Positions 1-6,135 of a stretch of DNA of 7,591 nucleotides are shown one piece after another (the stretch's first letter is position 1; each line of letters starts with the position of its first letter). The stretch is from an uncultured Erysipelotrichaceae bacterium (lineage in GTDB: Bacteria; Bacillota_I; Bacilli_A; RF39; UBA660). Both the position numbers and the translations under genes were made by a program. The stretch spans positions 1-7,591 of the forward strand of contig CADBLY010000093.1 of assembly GCA_902795725.1 (NCBI GenBank), in the 5' to 3' direction. The notes beneath the pieces were generated by a model that was given only the letters and a program-made list of their open reading frames with translations, ran no database searches and was not told the origin of the DNA.

Positions 1-9
1 ACATCCTTA

Positions 10-33
10 AAGGTAATTCTATTCTGTTACCTT
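10..33. repeat. Short inverted repeat at the window edge
   Basis: AAGGTAA (10-16) and TTACCTT (27-33) are perfect 7-base complements separated by 10 bases. On the plus strand a loosely T-rich stretch (CTATTTAATTTT) follows, so this may be a weak terminator of a plus-strand gene lying left of the window. It may equally be a chance or structural repeat. No coding sequence could be assigned to bases 1-134. Confidence 0.35.
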
Positions 34-48
34 CTATTTAATTTTACT

Positions 49-110
49 AAAAAAACGCAATAGTTTTTGAAAAATTCACGTGTGAAAATTTTTACTATTT
101 ACGTTTTTTT
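49..110 (-). terminator. Long, probably bidirectional intrinsic terminator after the queA-miaA-lipoprotein operon
   Basis: The sequence folds as nested paired arms. AAAAAAACG (49-57) pairs with CGTTTTTTT (102-110), AATAGT (59-64) with ACTATT (94-99), AAAAA (70-74) with TTTTT (89-93), and TTCAC (75-79) with GTGAA (82-86). There are only small bulges between them. Each strand ends the hairpin in a run of seven T, so it can terminate transcription from either side. It lies 25 bases past the lipoprotein stop codon, where the operon needs a terminator. The fold was worked out by eye; no energy was calculated. Confidence 0.75.
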
Positions 111-134
111 ATATTTTATGAATTAATATTTAGT

Positions 135-587
135 TTAATATCCTATTCTTTTTATTATTTTTTTTACACTATCTTTATATTTTTTATCTAAAGTAGTATA
201 TATAACTGTATTATCTATTCTCGACAACATTAAATAAGAATCACTTGTTGTTAAAGTATATTTACCATAATATTTAGTTGATATATTAGTTTCTTTTTTA
301 TTACTAATTTTATTTAAATTTAAATTAACTTGACTACTTTCATAAAAATTAATAGCTTGCTCTTTTGTTTCTAATTTAAAGTAGGTTATATCATAATTCT
401 TATTGAATGCTTTATATGCTTTTCTTAATCCTTCATATTGATAACTATCCATTACATCTACCACTTTATACTTATTATTCTCCATTTGTATTTTAAATTC
501 TGATGGTGATAAAGCATATTTACTACTACATCCACATATTATCAAAACTACTAATAAAGATACAATTCTAACTATTTTTTTCCACAT
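135..587 (-). CDS. Small predicted lipoprotein of unknown function
   Basis: The 150-residue product begins with a lipoprotein signal: basic MWKK, a hydrophobic stretch (about residues 5-17) and the lipobox I-C-G-C with Cys20 as the likely lipidated residue, followed by SSK. It should be exported, cut before Cys20 by signal peptidase II and anchored to the outer face of the membrane. The mature part (about 130 residues) is polar, rich in Lys, Asn, Tyr and Asp, and has no second membrane segment. I do not recognise the family. The start codon lies inside miaA, overlapping its end by 20 bases in another frame, with GGAAG about ten bases upstream. This suggests coupled translation as the last gene of the queA-miaA operon. 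Nothing in the sequence ties it to tRNA modification, so its role is open. Confidence 0.85.
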   Translation of the reverse strand: MWKKIVRIVSLLVVLIICGCSSKYALSPSEFKIQMENNKYKVVDVMDSYQYEGLRKAYKAFNKNYDITYFKLETKEQAINFYESSQVNLNLNKISNKKETNISTKYYGKYTLTTSDSYLMLSRIDNTVIYTTLDKKYKDSVKKIIKRIGY

Positions 588-1449
588 AATTAACTACTTC
601 CTTAATTGTATTGTTAAAATTATTATAATCTACACTAAACCATTTCATATCCATTTTATTATTAAACCAAGTATATTGCCTTTTTGCATATCTTCTACTA
701 TTTCGTTTTATTAATTCAATAGCTTCTTCCTTAGATATTTTATTATCAAAATAATCAAATAATTCTTTATAACCGATTGGTGTCATAACAGCCTTTGTTC
801 TAATATTAGTATCATATATTTTTTTAGCTTCCTTAAGTAATCCATTATCTAACATAATATCAACTCTTTTATTAATAATATTATAAAGATTATTTCTATC
901 AGTAGTAAGACCAATAAAGAAAACATCGTCATATATTAATTTAGAATCAGTTTCTTTCGTGCTATATGGCATATTAGTATCATTATAATAATTTAAAGCT
1001 CTAACTATTCTCTTGCGATTATTTTTATGGATATCTGTATGAGGATCAATACTAATTAATTTATTATATAATTCTTCATCACTATACTCTTCATATTGAT
1101 TATTACTACTTCCAACAAACTTATAATCATATAATAAAGCCTTAATATATAATCCTGTCCCACCCACTATTATAGGTACTTTATTTCTATTCTTAATATC
1201 TTCTATAATTATTCTACCTTGTCTTTGATAATCATATACCGTATAGTCTTCATTTATATCTTTAATATCCAATAAATGATGTTTAATACCTTCCATTTCT
1301 TCTTTACCTACTTTAGCTGTTGCAATATCTAAACCTTTATAAACTTGAGTACTATCAGCATTAACAATTTCACCATTAAAGTGTTTAGCTAGTTCAATAC
1401 TTAATTTTGTTTTACCCACACCAGTAGGTCCCGCTATAACAATAATCAT
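568..1449 (-). CDS. miaA: tRNA dimethylallyltransferase (tRNA A37 isopentenyltransferase)
   Basis: MiaA transfers a dimethylallyl group from dimethylallyl diphosphate to N6 of A37, next to the anticodon of tRNAs that read codons starting with U. This gives i6A37, which MiaB can convert to ms2i6A37. The 293-residue protein starts directly on the P-loop GPTGVGKT (7-14). It has the substrate-recognition segment NADSTQVYKGLDIATAK (30-46), HHLLD (57-61), IIVGGTGLYIKALL (93-106), NNRKRIVRAL (143-152), IGYKE (225-229) and the C-terminal RRYAKRQYTWF (252-262). All are family hallmarks, and the length is near the usual 300. The start ATG shares bases with the queA stop in an ATGA overlap (1446-1449), so translation is probably coupled. 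It ends with TAG after the next gene has begun. Identification is firm; activity is inferred from conservation. Confidence 0.97.
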   Translation of the reverse strand: MIIVIAGPTGVGKTKLSIELAKHFNGEIVNADSTQVYKGLDIATAKVGKEEMEGIKHHLLDIKDINEDYTVYDYQRQGRIIIEDIKNRNKVPIIVGGTGLYIKALLYDYKFVGSSNNQYEEYSDEELYNKLISIDPHTDIHKNNRKRIVRALNYYNDTNMPYSTKETDSKLIYDDVFFIGLTTDRNNLYNIINKRVDIMLDNGLLKEAKKIYDTNIRTKAVMTPIGYKELFDYFDNKISKEEAIELIKRNSRRYAKRQYTWFNNKMDMKWFSVDYNNFNNTIKEVVNYVEKNS

Positions 1450-2468
1450 TTTATAAACATACTATCACCAAAGGAAAAGAAACGATATTCCTTTTTGATA
1501 GCCTCCTTATAAGCTTGCATTATATATTCTTTACTAGCCAAAGCAGAAACTAACATTAAAAGAGTTGATTTAGGTAAATGAAAATTAGTTATTAATGCAT
1601 CAATAGCTTTAAAATTATATCCTGGATAAATAAAAATATCAGTCCAACCGCTACATGCTTTAAACTCACCATATAAATTCATAATAGTTTCTAATGTACG
1701 TGTCGTTGTTGTTCCTACACTAATAATTCTTTTATTACTTTTTTTAGCTTCATTTAATATATTAGCTGCATCTTCACTCATACAATAAAATTCACTATGC
1801 ATTTTATGTTTAGATACATCAGATACACTAACCGGCCTGAACGTTCCAAGTCCCACATGTAAAGTAATGTAAACAATAGATATATCTTTTTCTTTTATTT
1901 TCTTCATAAGTTCTTCAGTAAAGTGTAACCCAGCAGTAGGAGCAGCTGCACTACCAATATTTTTAGCATAAACAGTTTGATATCTATCTTTATCTTCTAA
2001 TTTCTCATGAATATAAGGTGGTAGTGGCATCTCTCCTAATTCATCTAATATTTCATATAAAATACCTTGATATTTTAATTTAAAAACTCTTATACCTTCT
2101 TCTTTTACTTCAATACATTCTGCACTTAACCTATCACTAAAGTTTACTATTGTTCCAACTTTAATTCTTTTAGCTGGTTTCGTTAAACATTCCCAAGTAT
2201 CTTCCATTTTCTCTTTTAACATCAATAACTCGATAACAGCATTAGTTTCTTCTTTTATACCAATAATACGAGCTGGTATTACCTTTGTATCATTTAAAAC
2301 TAAAACATCATTATTATCTAAATAATCAATAATATGAGAAAACTTTGAATGGTTAATATCTCCTGTTTCTTTATCCAAAATTAATAATTTTGATTCATCT
2401 CTTTTTTTAAGAGGTGTCTGAGCAATTAATTCTTCTGGTAATATATAATCAAAATCTTCTGTTTTCAT
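1446..2468 (-). CDS. queA: S-adenosylmethionine:tRNA ribosyltransferase-isomerase
   Basis: QueA moves and isomerises the ribosyl group of S-adenosylmethionine onto preQ1 at position 34 of GUN-anticodon tRNAs, forming epoxyqueuosine, the penultimate step of queuosine synthesis. The 340 residues match the usual full length. Signature blocks in order are FDYILPEELIAQTPL (6-20), LNDTKVIPARI (58-68), GEMPLPPYI (145-153), GSAAAPTAGLHFT (172-184), HVGLGTFRPV (204-213), KHKMHSE (220-226), VGTTTTRTLE (251-260), TDIFIYPGY (276-284), NFHLPKSTLLML (295-306) and YRFFSFGDSMF (328-338). The start ATG follows a GGTGAAGG ribosome site, and a TATAAT box lies about 20 bases upstream. It is first in an operon with miaA (4-base ATGA overlap). 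The tgt gene that supplies preQ1-tRNA, and the other queuosine genes, are not in this window. The gene is intact. Confidence 0.97.
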   Translation of the reverse strand: MKTEDFDYILPEELIAQTPLKKRDESKLLILDKETGDINHSKFSHIIDYLDNNDVLVLNDTKVIPARIIGIKEETNAVIELLMLKEKMEDTWECLTKPAKRIKVGTIVNFSDRLSAECIEVKEEGIRVFKLKYQGILYEILDELGEMPLPPYIHEKLEDKDRYQTVYAKNIGSAAAPTAGLHFTEELMKKIKEKDISIVYITLHVGLGTFRPVSVSDVSKHKMHSEFYCMSEDAANILNEAKKSNKRIISVGTTTTRTLETIMNLYGEFKACSGWTDIFIYPGYNFKAIDALITNFHLPKSTLLMLVSALASKEYIMQAYKEAIKKEYRFFSFGDSMFIK

Positions 2469-2486
2469 ATTCCTTCACCTGCAAGT

Positions 2487-2492
2487 ATTATA
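2487..2492 (-). promoter_or_regulatory. Predicted -10 box of the queA-miaA-lipoprotein operon
   Basis: A perfect TATAAT reads on the minus strand 18 bases before the queA start codon. The expected transcript start is near 2480, giving a leader of only about 12 bases that is mostly ribosome site. No good TTGACA-like -35 is present; the T-rich stretch around 2510-2516 is at the right distance but is shared with the terminator of the preceding gene. There is no room for a leader riboswitch downstream of this promoter. Confidence 0.5.
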
Positions 2493-2506
2493 CAATAAAT
2501 TTTTAA

Positions 2507-2535
2507 AAATAAAAAGAGAATATCTCTCTCTATTT
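2507..2535 (-). terminator. Intrinsic terminator of the dehydrogenase gene
   Basis: The minus strand reads AGAGA-TAT-TCTCT (2527 to 2515). The stem extends outward through G-U and A-U pairs to 2535/2507, and its descending arm is a T-rich run that continues to 2501. It lies about 40 bases past the stop codon of the 2576-3628 gene and just upstream of the queA -10 box, so it separates two transcription units. The stem is AU-rich, so strength is uncertain. Confidence 0.6.
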
Positions 2536-2575
2536 AAATAACAAGAAATCAAAATATAGTGTTTTAACATTGATT

Positions 2576-3628
2576 TTATTTTCTATATTTTTTTAATTCA
2601 CCCATTCTCGAAGTAGGAACAAAACCGCTTGGTGCGTCAATTATATCAGGAATTCTATTAACAATAGATGCACAAGTTAATTCTACTGTTGCTGGTCTTT
2701 CAATTACTAAATGAGTATTAGGTTCACCTATAACTTCCCAATTGTTGCAGTCAAAATCATCTTTACCATATACTTTTCCTACACATTCTGTTTCTAACGT
2801 CACTCCTTCTTTAGTTGTTGTTGTTACAACAGCACGCATACCAGTACAAACACCTTTTTTAACAGTCATACCTAAAGTTGATGATTCAATATCTTCATCA
2901 TTAAATGTTGGTATACATTTTTGTGATTGACTTTCAACTGTATAACCTAATTTATCACATAACCAACCATTTACATTCCACATATAACTTGGTAAGTATT
3001 TACCTGATTCAATAATTTTTTGTCTTTCATCATCACTTATTTCATCTACACTAGCTATTTCTTTAGCAAATTCTTCTTCTGTTAATCCAGCACCATGTGC
3101 TTTAGCTAAAGCAATACCATAATCTTCAACATTATAAGAACTACTTCCCTTAATTTTATTAATTGTCTGAGTAGAACCACAAATAGTTGATATTAAATTA
3201 CCCCAATATGCATCTTGATATCCACTACCAGTAATTGTACAATTATTCTCTTTAGCTAATGCATCTATTTTTTTAGTTAAATTCGGATTAGAATTCATTG
3301 GATAAAAAGCTTCTTCACATGTTGTAATAGCATTTACTCCAAGTTTTGCACACAACATTAATGCATCCTTAACATCTTCAAGCAAACTCATTGTTGTAAC
3401 AATAACTGCATCCGGTTTAGTACTTTTAATTACATCTTCAGCCTTATCAGCACTACTAACAACAATACCCTTATTTTCACAGGCAATAATGCTACCTATA
3501 TCTTTTCCAATAACATCTGGATTAATATCAATTGCTCCTACAATTTCCCATCCATTTTCATATACATAACGCATAGTATACTCACTCATTTTTCCACATC
3601 CATATTGGACAATTCTTAATTTTGACAT
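2576..3628 (-). CDS. 2,4-diaminopentanoate dehydrogenase-like NAD(P)-dependent oxidoreductase
   Basis: The 350-residue protein belongs to the dihydrodipicolinate-reductase-like Rossmann family and resembles Ord. Ord is the 2,4-diaminopentanoate dehydrogenase of clostridial ornithine fermentation, which deaminates 2,4-diaminopentanoate to 2-amino-4-oxopentanoate with NAD(P)+. Visible features are the dinucleotide-binding turn VQYGCGKM (7-14), GAIDINP (31-37) with Asp34 placed to contact the adenosine ribose, VIVTTM (75-80), TTCEEAFYP (102-110) and GSGYQDAYWGN (134-144), plus a C-terminal domain ending in GFVPTSRMGEL. Length fits the family. The start has a strong AAGGAG ribosome site (3637-3642). 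The gene stands alone between its own terminator and promoter; genes for the ornithine mutase and the thiolase partners (ora/ort) are absent here. Substrate assignment is therefore by resemblance only; a related amino-acid dehydrogenase or reductase is possible. Confidence 0.78.
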   Translation of the reverse strand: MSKLRIVQYGCGKMSEYTMRYVYENGWEIVGAIDINPDVIGKDIGSIIACENKGIVVSSADKAEDVIKSTKPDAVIVTTMSLLEDVKDALMLCAKLGVNAITTCEEAFYPMNSNPNLTKKIDALAKENNCTITGSGYQDAYWGNLISTICGSTQTINKIKGSSSYNVEDYGIALAKAHGAGLTEEEFAKEIASVDEISDDERQKIIESGKYLPSYMWNVNGWLCDKLGYTVESQSQKCIPTFNDEDIESSTLGMTVKKGVCTGMRAVVTTTTKEGVTLETECVGKVYGKDDFDCNNWEVIGEPNTHLVIERPATVELTCASIVNRIPDIIDAPSGFVPTSRMGELKKYRK

Positions 3629-3647
3629 ACGTCACTCTCCTTTTCTA

Positions 3648-3658
3648 ATTATATTGTA
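3648..3658 (-). promoter_or_regulatory. Predicted -10 region of the dehydrogenase gene
   Basis: Two overlapping -10-like hexamers read on the minus strand: TACAAT (3658-3653) and TATAAT (3653-3648). They lie 20-30 bases before the start codon. The first is the better candidate because the second would place the transcript start on the ribosome site itself. TTGATT about 19 bases upstream of TACAAT could be a weak -35. The rest of the gap up to 3770 is plain AT-rich sequence in which I see nothing else. Confidence 0.4.
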
Positions 3659-3760
3659 ACACACTTCCACCTTCTTAAATCAATTATCTTCAAAACTTTA
3701 CACTTTTTTACACAATAAAAACAATTATAAATTTACCTAATACACCAAAAAATTTAAAAA

Positions 3761-3786
3761 TAAAGAAAAAAACTCATTTATGAGTT
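3761..3786 (-). terminator. Intrinsic terminator overlapping the end of the 123-residue gene
   Basis: On the minus strand AACTCA (3786-3781), loop TAAA and TGAGTT (3776-3771) form a 6-bp stem, followed directly by TTTTTCTTTA. The stop codon TGA (3776-3774) is inside the second arm. This closes the 5265-3774 operon. Confidence 0.7.
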
Positions 3787-4145
3787 AAATATTCTTTATA
3801 TTCTAGTTTTATATCATTGAAATCATAATGATTTAAAACTCCTTCAATATCCCTTTGTTTTTCTAATAGATTAATATTATCTAAAGATCCAATTATATAT
3901 AAATCATTAGGACAATGTCCTAAAATATGAGTATTACCATTTATAAATTCTGATAAAGAAGACTTAATATCACCTTGATATTCTCTATATTTCTTTTTAA
4001 ACAAAAAGATAAAATAACTAATATCTTCTAAACTAACATAGTTTATTCCTAATTTCTTAATAGTATCCAAAGCAATAATAATTAAATTATAATCATTAAT
4101 ATATTCTTCATATATTTTATTAAATTTCTGCACTTTTATATCCAT
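3774..4145 (-). CDS. Hypothetical protein, 123 residues
   Basis: I do not recognise this protein. It has no signal peptide and no convincing membrane helix; the most hydrophobic stretch is SYFIFLF (about residues 43-49), which is too short. It is rich in Lys, Asp, Asn, Tyr and Ile, and looks like a small soluble, mainly helical cytoplasmic protein. The start ATG lies four bases after the stop of the upstream oxidoreductase gene, with an AGGTAG ribosome-site-like sequence located at the end of that gene. It is therefore the last gene of a three-gene operon and probably co-translated. The stop codon is buried in the operon terminator. The ordered arrangement supports a real gene even though no family is evident. 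Any link to the oxidoreductase is inference from position. Confidence 0.7.
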   Translation of the reverse strand: MDIKVQKFNKIYEEYINDYNLIIIALDTIKKLGINYVSLEDISYFIFLFKKKYREYQGDIKSSLSEFINGNTHILGHCPNDLYIIGSLDNINLLEKQRDIEGVLNHYDFNDIKLEYKEYLTHK

Positions 4146-4149
4146 ATAT

Positions 4150-4782
4150 CTACCTAATAAAATTAGTTAAAACAATATTATCTTCTTTAACTAACTCAAT
4201 ATTATTTTTCCTTCCTAAATCTAGACATTTTAATAAATAAGCCATATTGTGTCCTAAAATACGCATAACTTGCAAACCTTCTTTATCTTCCATAACTTCA
4301 CTTGGTGTATTACCATGAACCATATTCCAATACCTTGATGTAACAATAGGCATTTCACTAATAGCAAAATATTTATTTAATTGATCAAAAGTTGATGTTG
4401 TACCAGCTCTTCTAGCACAACATATACATGCAGCTGGCTTATGATTAAAAACCTTTTTACCACTACAACTAGACGAATAAAAAGCTCTATCCATAAAGGA
4501 AGTTAAAGAACCACTAGCTGCAGCATAATGAACAGGACTACCAAAGATAAAACCATCATAATTACTAGCCTTATCCACAAACTCATTTACCTTATCATCA
4601 ATTATACATTTCTTATTATCTACACATCTTTTACACCCCATGCATCCAGAAATAGCTTTTAATCCAATCCAATATATTTCCGTATCAATACCTTCTTCAT
4701 TTAAAACTTTTTCGATTTCTTTTAACGCTGTATAGATACACCCTTCCCTATTAGGACTACCATTAACTAATAATACCTTCAT
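4150..4782 (-). CDS. Flavodoxin-fold FMN oxidoreductase, iron-sulfur flavoprotein-like
   Basis: The 210-residue protein has the NADPH-dependent FMN reductase fold: an N-terminal strand and phosphate loop VLLVNGSPNREG (3-14) and the second FMN loop FGSPVHYAAASGSL (80-93) followed by SFMDRAF. Between them, Cys47, Cys50, Cys53 and Cys59 form CX2CX2CX5C. This is the compact motif that holds a 4Fe-4S cluster in iron-sulfur flavoproteins of the Isf type; in related FMN reductases similar cysteines occur without proof of a cluster. A second cysteine group, CICC (119-122), is followed by ARRAGTT. It is probably a cytoplasmic electron-transfer or quinone/flavin reductase; the natural substrate cannot be read from sequence. 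The ribosome site AAGGGAGGT is very strong. It is the middle gene of the 5265-3774 operon, 15 bases after the membrane protein gene. Confidence 0.88.
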   Translation of the reverse strand: MKVLLVNGSPNREGCIYTALKEIEKVLNEEGIDTEIYWIGLKAISGCMGCKRCVDNKKCIIDDKVNEFVDKASNYDGFIFGSPVHYAAASGSLTSFMDRAFYSSSCSGKKVFNHKPAACICCARRAGTTSTFDQLNKYFAISEMPIVTSRYWNMVHGNTPSEVMEDKEGLQVMRILGHNMAYLLKCLDLGRKNNIELVKEDNIVLTNFIR

Positions 4783-4797
4783 ATTACCTCCCTTAAA

Positions 4798-5265
4798 TTA
4801 TATTAATGATTGCGTAGTTTTTATACACATTTTATATAGTATAGACAATATAAACATCAACATTGAACATATTATAAAATACTTATTAACAGAAATAGAT
4901 AAAGTAAAAAAAGCTAAACCAAACATAAAAAAAGCTTTACTATATAATTTATACTTATTAACAAATATCTTTAAACTATCTTTATTTCTTTCTTCTTGGC
5001 GATAAAAACCTTTAACTTGCTTTTCTTTACCTATATAACTCCATCCTATTTTACGTTTAATTAAAAATGAACTATCCTTCATATTATTAAGTAACTTTAA
5101 ATATTCTATATTACCAGGTGTATAGTTAAGACTATACTCATATCTTTTAGTATCTTTATCAAAAGTATAAGATAATATTCCTACCTTAACTAAACGATAT
5201 CCTTCTATACTATTTAACCAATTCTCTTCTTTACGTGGGTCAAAAAACAATCTATATTTTTTCAT
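4798..5265 (-). CDS. DUF2812-like membrane protein
   Basis: The 155-residue product begins with a block typical of DUF2812 proteins: YRLFFDPRKEENWLNSIEGYRLVKVG (residues 4-29, with FFD, the WLN and the GYRL pair), then SYTF and RYEYSLNY. The soluble N-terminal part of about 105 residues is followed by two hydrophobic segments, about 111-126 and 129-144, with a short NK turn, ending in a basic tail. Both termini are therefore expected on the cytoplasmic side. DUF2812 has no established biochemical role and is often found beside PadR-type regulators; none is visible here. The start is supported by AAAGGAG (5272-5278) and a TATAAT box just upstream. It is the first gene of an operon with the flavin oxidoreductase. 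The family call is from recall of the motif pattern, not from a search. Confidence 0.72.
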   Translation of the reverse strand: MKKYRLFFDPRKEENWLNSIEGYRLVKVGILSYTFDKDTKRYEYSLNYTPGNIEYLKLLNNMKDSSFLIKRKIGWSYIGKEKQVKGFYRQEERNKDSLKIFVNKYKLYSKAFFMFGLAFFTLSISVNKYFIICSMLMFILSILYKMCIKTTQSLI

Positions 5266-5283
5266 AATCTACTCCTTTATTCA

Positions 5284-5313
5284 ATTATATCAGAAAAAGT
5301 AAACTTTTGATAA
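5284..5313 (-). promoter_or_regulatory. Predicted promoter of the DUF2812-oxidoreductase operon
   Basis: A perfect TATAAT (5289-5284 on the minus strand) is preceded by TTATCA (5313-5308), four of six matches to the -35 consensus, with an 18-base spacer. The start codon is about 20 bases downstream, so the leader would be very short and begin at or close to the AAAGGAG ribosome site. It sits in the 52-base gap after the hydrolase gene. Confidence 0.5.
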
Positions 5314-5317
5314 ATTT

Positions 5318-6052
5318 TTAAACATCATTATCTAAATTACCAATAGTAAATACTCTATCTTTTATAATATTTCTTTTTAAAAATTCTTCTATTAATCTAT
5401 TTATTTCATCTACACACCTACTTTTAAAGACATCATGATTAGTATCTTTAACATATACTAGCCACTTCTTACCCTTTAGATTGTTATAAACATACTTGCT
5501 GCTTTCTATAGGTACAATCTTATCATCTAATCCTTGAATAATAAGTGTGGGAATATGAATATATTTAGGAGTATCATAGTAATTCTTAACTAATGACATA
5601 AATTCTTTCACACTATTAATACTAGTTTTAGTAAATCTACTTACTACCGTTTCATACCCATAATCTTTTAATAACACATTACCTTTTTTTAATATATCAA
5701 GTAAACTATTATCTTTTTGATAAAAATATTTAAAAGCAGGCGCAACTAAAACTAATTTTTTTATCTCTTTATATTTTGTAGCTAAATAAGTAGCAATAAC
5801 CCCACCCATACTATGCCCAATAACATAAATAGTTCGATATCCATTATTAATCAAATAATCTATTTCTTCTTCACTTTTTAAAATCCATTCTGTATATTTA
5901 GATTTAATCTTAGTGCTAACACCATGCCCTGGCAAAGTAAAACTATAGACATCAAATAAAGGATTTAACTCTAAATAATGATCTAATACTTCATAATCAT
6001 ATACTCCTCCAGCAAACCCATGAATCATTAAGATAGCTTTTCTAAATAACAT
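5318..6052 (-). CDS. Alpha/beta hydrolase (carboxylesterase/lysophospholipase type)
   Basis: The 244-residue protein shows the full catalytic set of serine alpha/beta hydrolases. HGFAGG (11-16) is the oxyanion-hole loop, LPGHG (40-44) follows strand 4, GHSMGG (79-84) is the nucleophile elbow with Ser81, GLDDKIVP (174-181) carries the acid Asp177, and TNH (204-206) gives the catalytic His206. The core size and the small lid region (about 107-160) resemble bacterial carboxylesterases of the Est30 or monoglyceride-lipase type. It would hydrolyse ester or acyl bonds in the cytoplasm; no signal peptide is present and the substrate is unknown. The start ATG is fixed by a perfect AGGAGG (6058-6063) five bases upstream. 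A perfect 16-bp palindrome precedes the ribosome site, hinting at repressor control. The gene appears to be its own transcription unit, with a new promoter just after it. Confidence 0.93.
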   Translation of the reverse strand: MLFRKAILMIHGFAGGVYDYEVLDHYLELNPLFDVYSFTLPGHGVSTKIKSKYTEWILKSEEEIDYLINNGYRTIYVIGHSMGGVIATYLATKYKEIKKLVLVAPAFKYFYQKDNSLLDILKKGNVLLKDYGYETVVSRFTKTSINSVKEFMSLVKNYYDTPKYIHIPTLIIQGLDDKIVPIESSKYVYNNLKGKKWLVYVKDTNHDVFKSRCVDEINRLIEEFLKRNIIKDRVFTIGNLDNDV

Positions 6053-6064
6053 AAATACCTCCTA

Positions 6065-6080
6065 ATTGTTTATAAACAAT
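6065..6080. promoter_or_regulatory. Perfect 16-bp palindrome, candidate operator of the hydrolase gene
   Basis: ATTGTTTATAAACAAT is exactly self-complementary over 16 bases. It begins 8 bases after the predicted -10 box, covers the likely transcript start and ends two bases before the AGGAGG ribosome site. That is where a dimeric repressor would block transcription. As RNA it could also form a weak AU hairpin beside the ribosome site. No regulator gene is adjacent in the window, so the cognate protein is unknown. Confidence 0.5.
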
Positions 6081-6087
6081 ATATATT

Positions 6088-6114
6088 ATTATATGCAAAA
6101 TGAAAGTATATCAA
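6088..6114 (-). promoter_or_regulatory. Predicted promoter of the hydrolase gene
   Basis: TATAAT (6093-6088 on the minus strand) is a perfect -10 box. TTGATA (6114-6109) matches the -35 consensus at five of six positions, with a 15-base spacer, which is shorter than ideal. Shifting the -10 by two bases to TAATAA gives a 17-base spacer but a poorer hexamer. The -35 overlaps a small ATATC/GATAT inverted repeat (6108-6121). Confidence 0.5.
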
Positions 6115-6135
6115 ACGATATCCCTGTAATTATAA

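Noticed and set aside
2469..2575. Possible preQ1 riboswitch ahead of queA
   Set aside because: The predicted promoter leaves only about 12 leader bases, and the region before it is accounted for by the previous gene's terminator. No preQ1 aptamer pattern is visible.
2742..2930. Plus-strand open frame of 62 codons
   Set aside because: It lies wholly inside the well-supported dehydrogenase gene on the other strand and has no recognisable protein features, so it is a shadow frame.
5296..5310. AAAAG/CTTTT inverted repeat after the hydrolase gene as a terminator
   Set aside because: The stem has only one G-C pair and a tiny loop, so it is expected by chance in sequence this AT-rich. It also overlaps the predicted promoter.
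6108..6121. ATATC/GATAT hairpin after the broken ATPase as its terminator
   Set aside because: Only five pairs with one G-C pair and no clear T-run follows; it overlaps the predicted -35 of the hydrolase gene.
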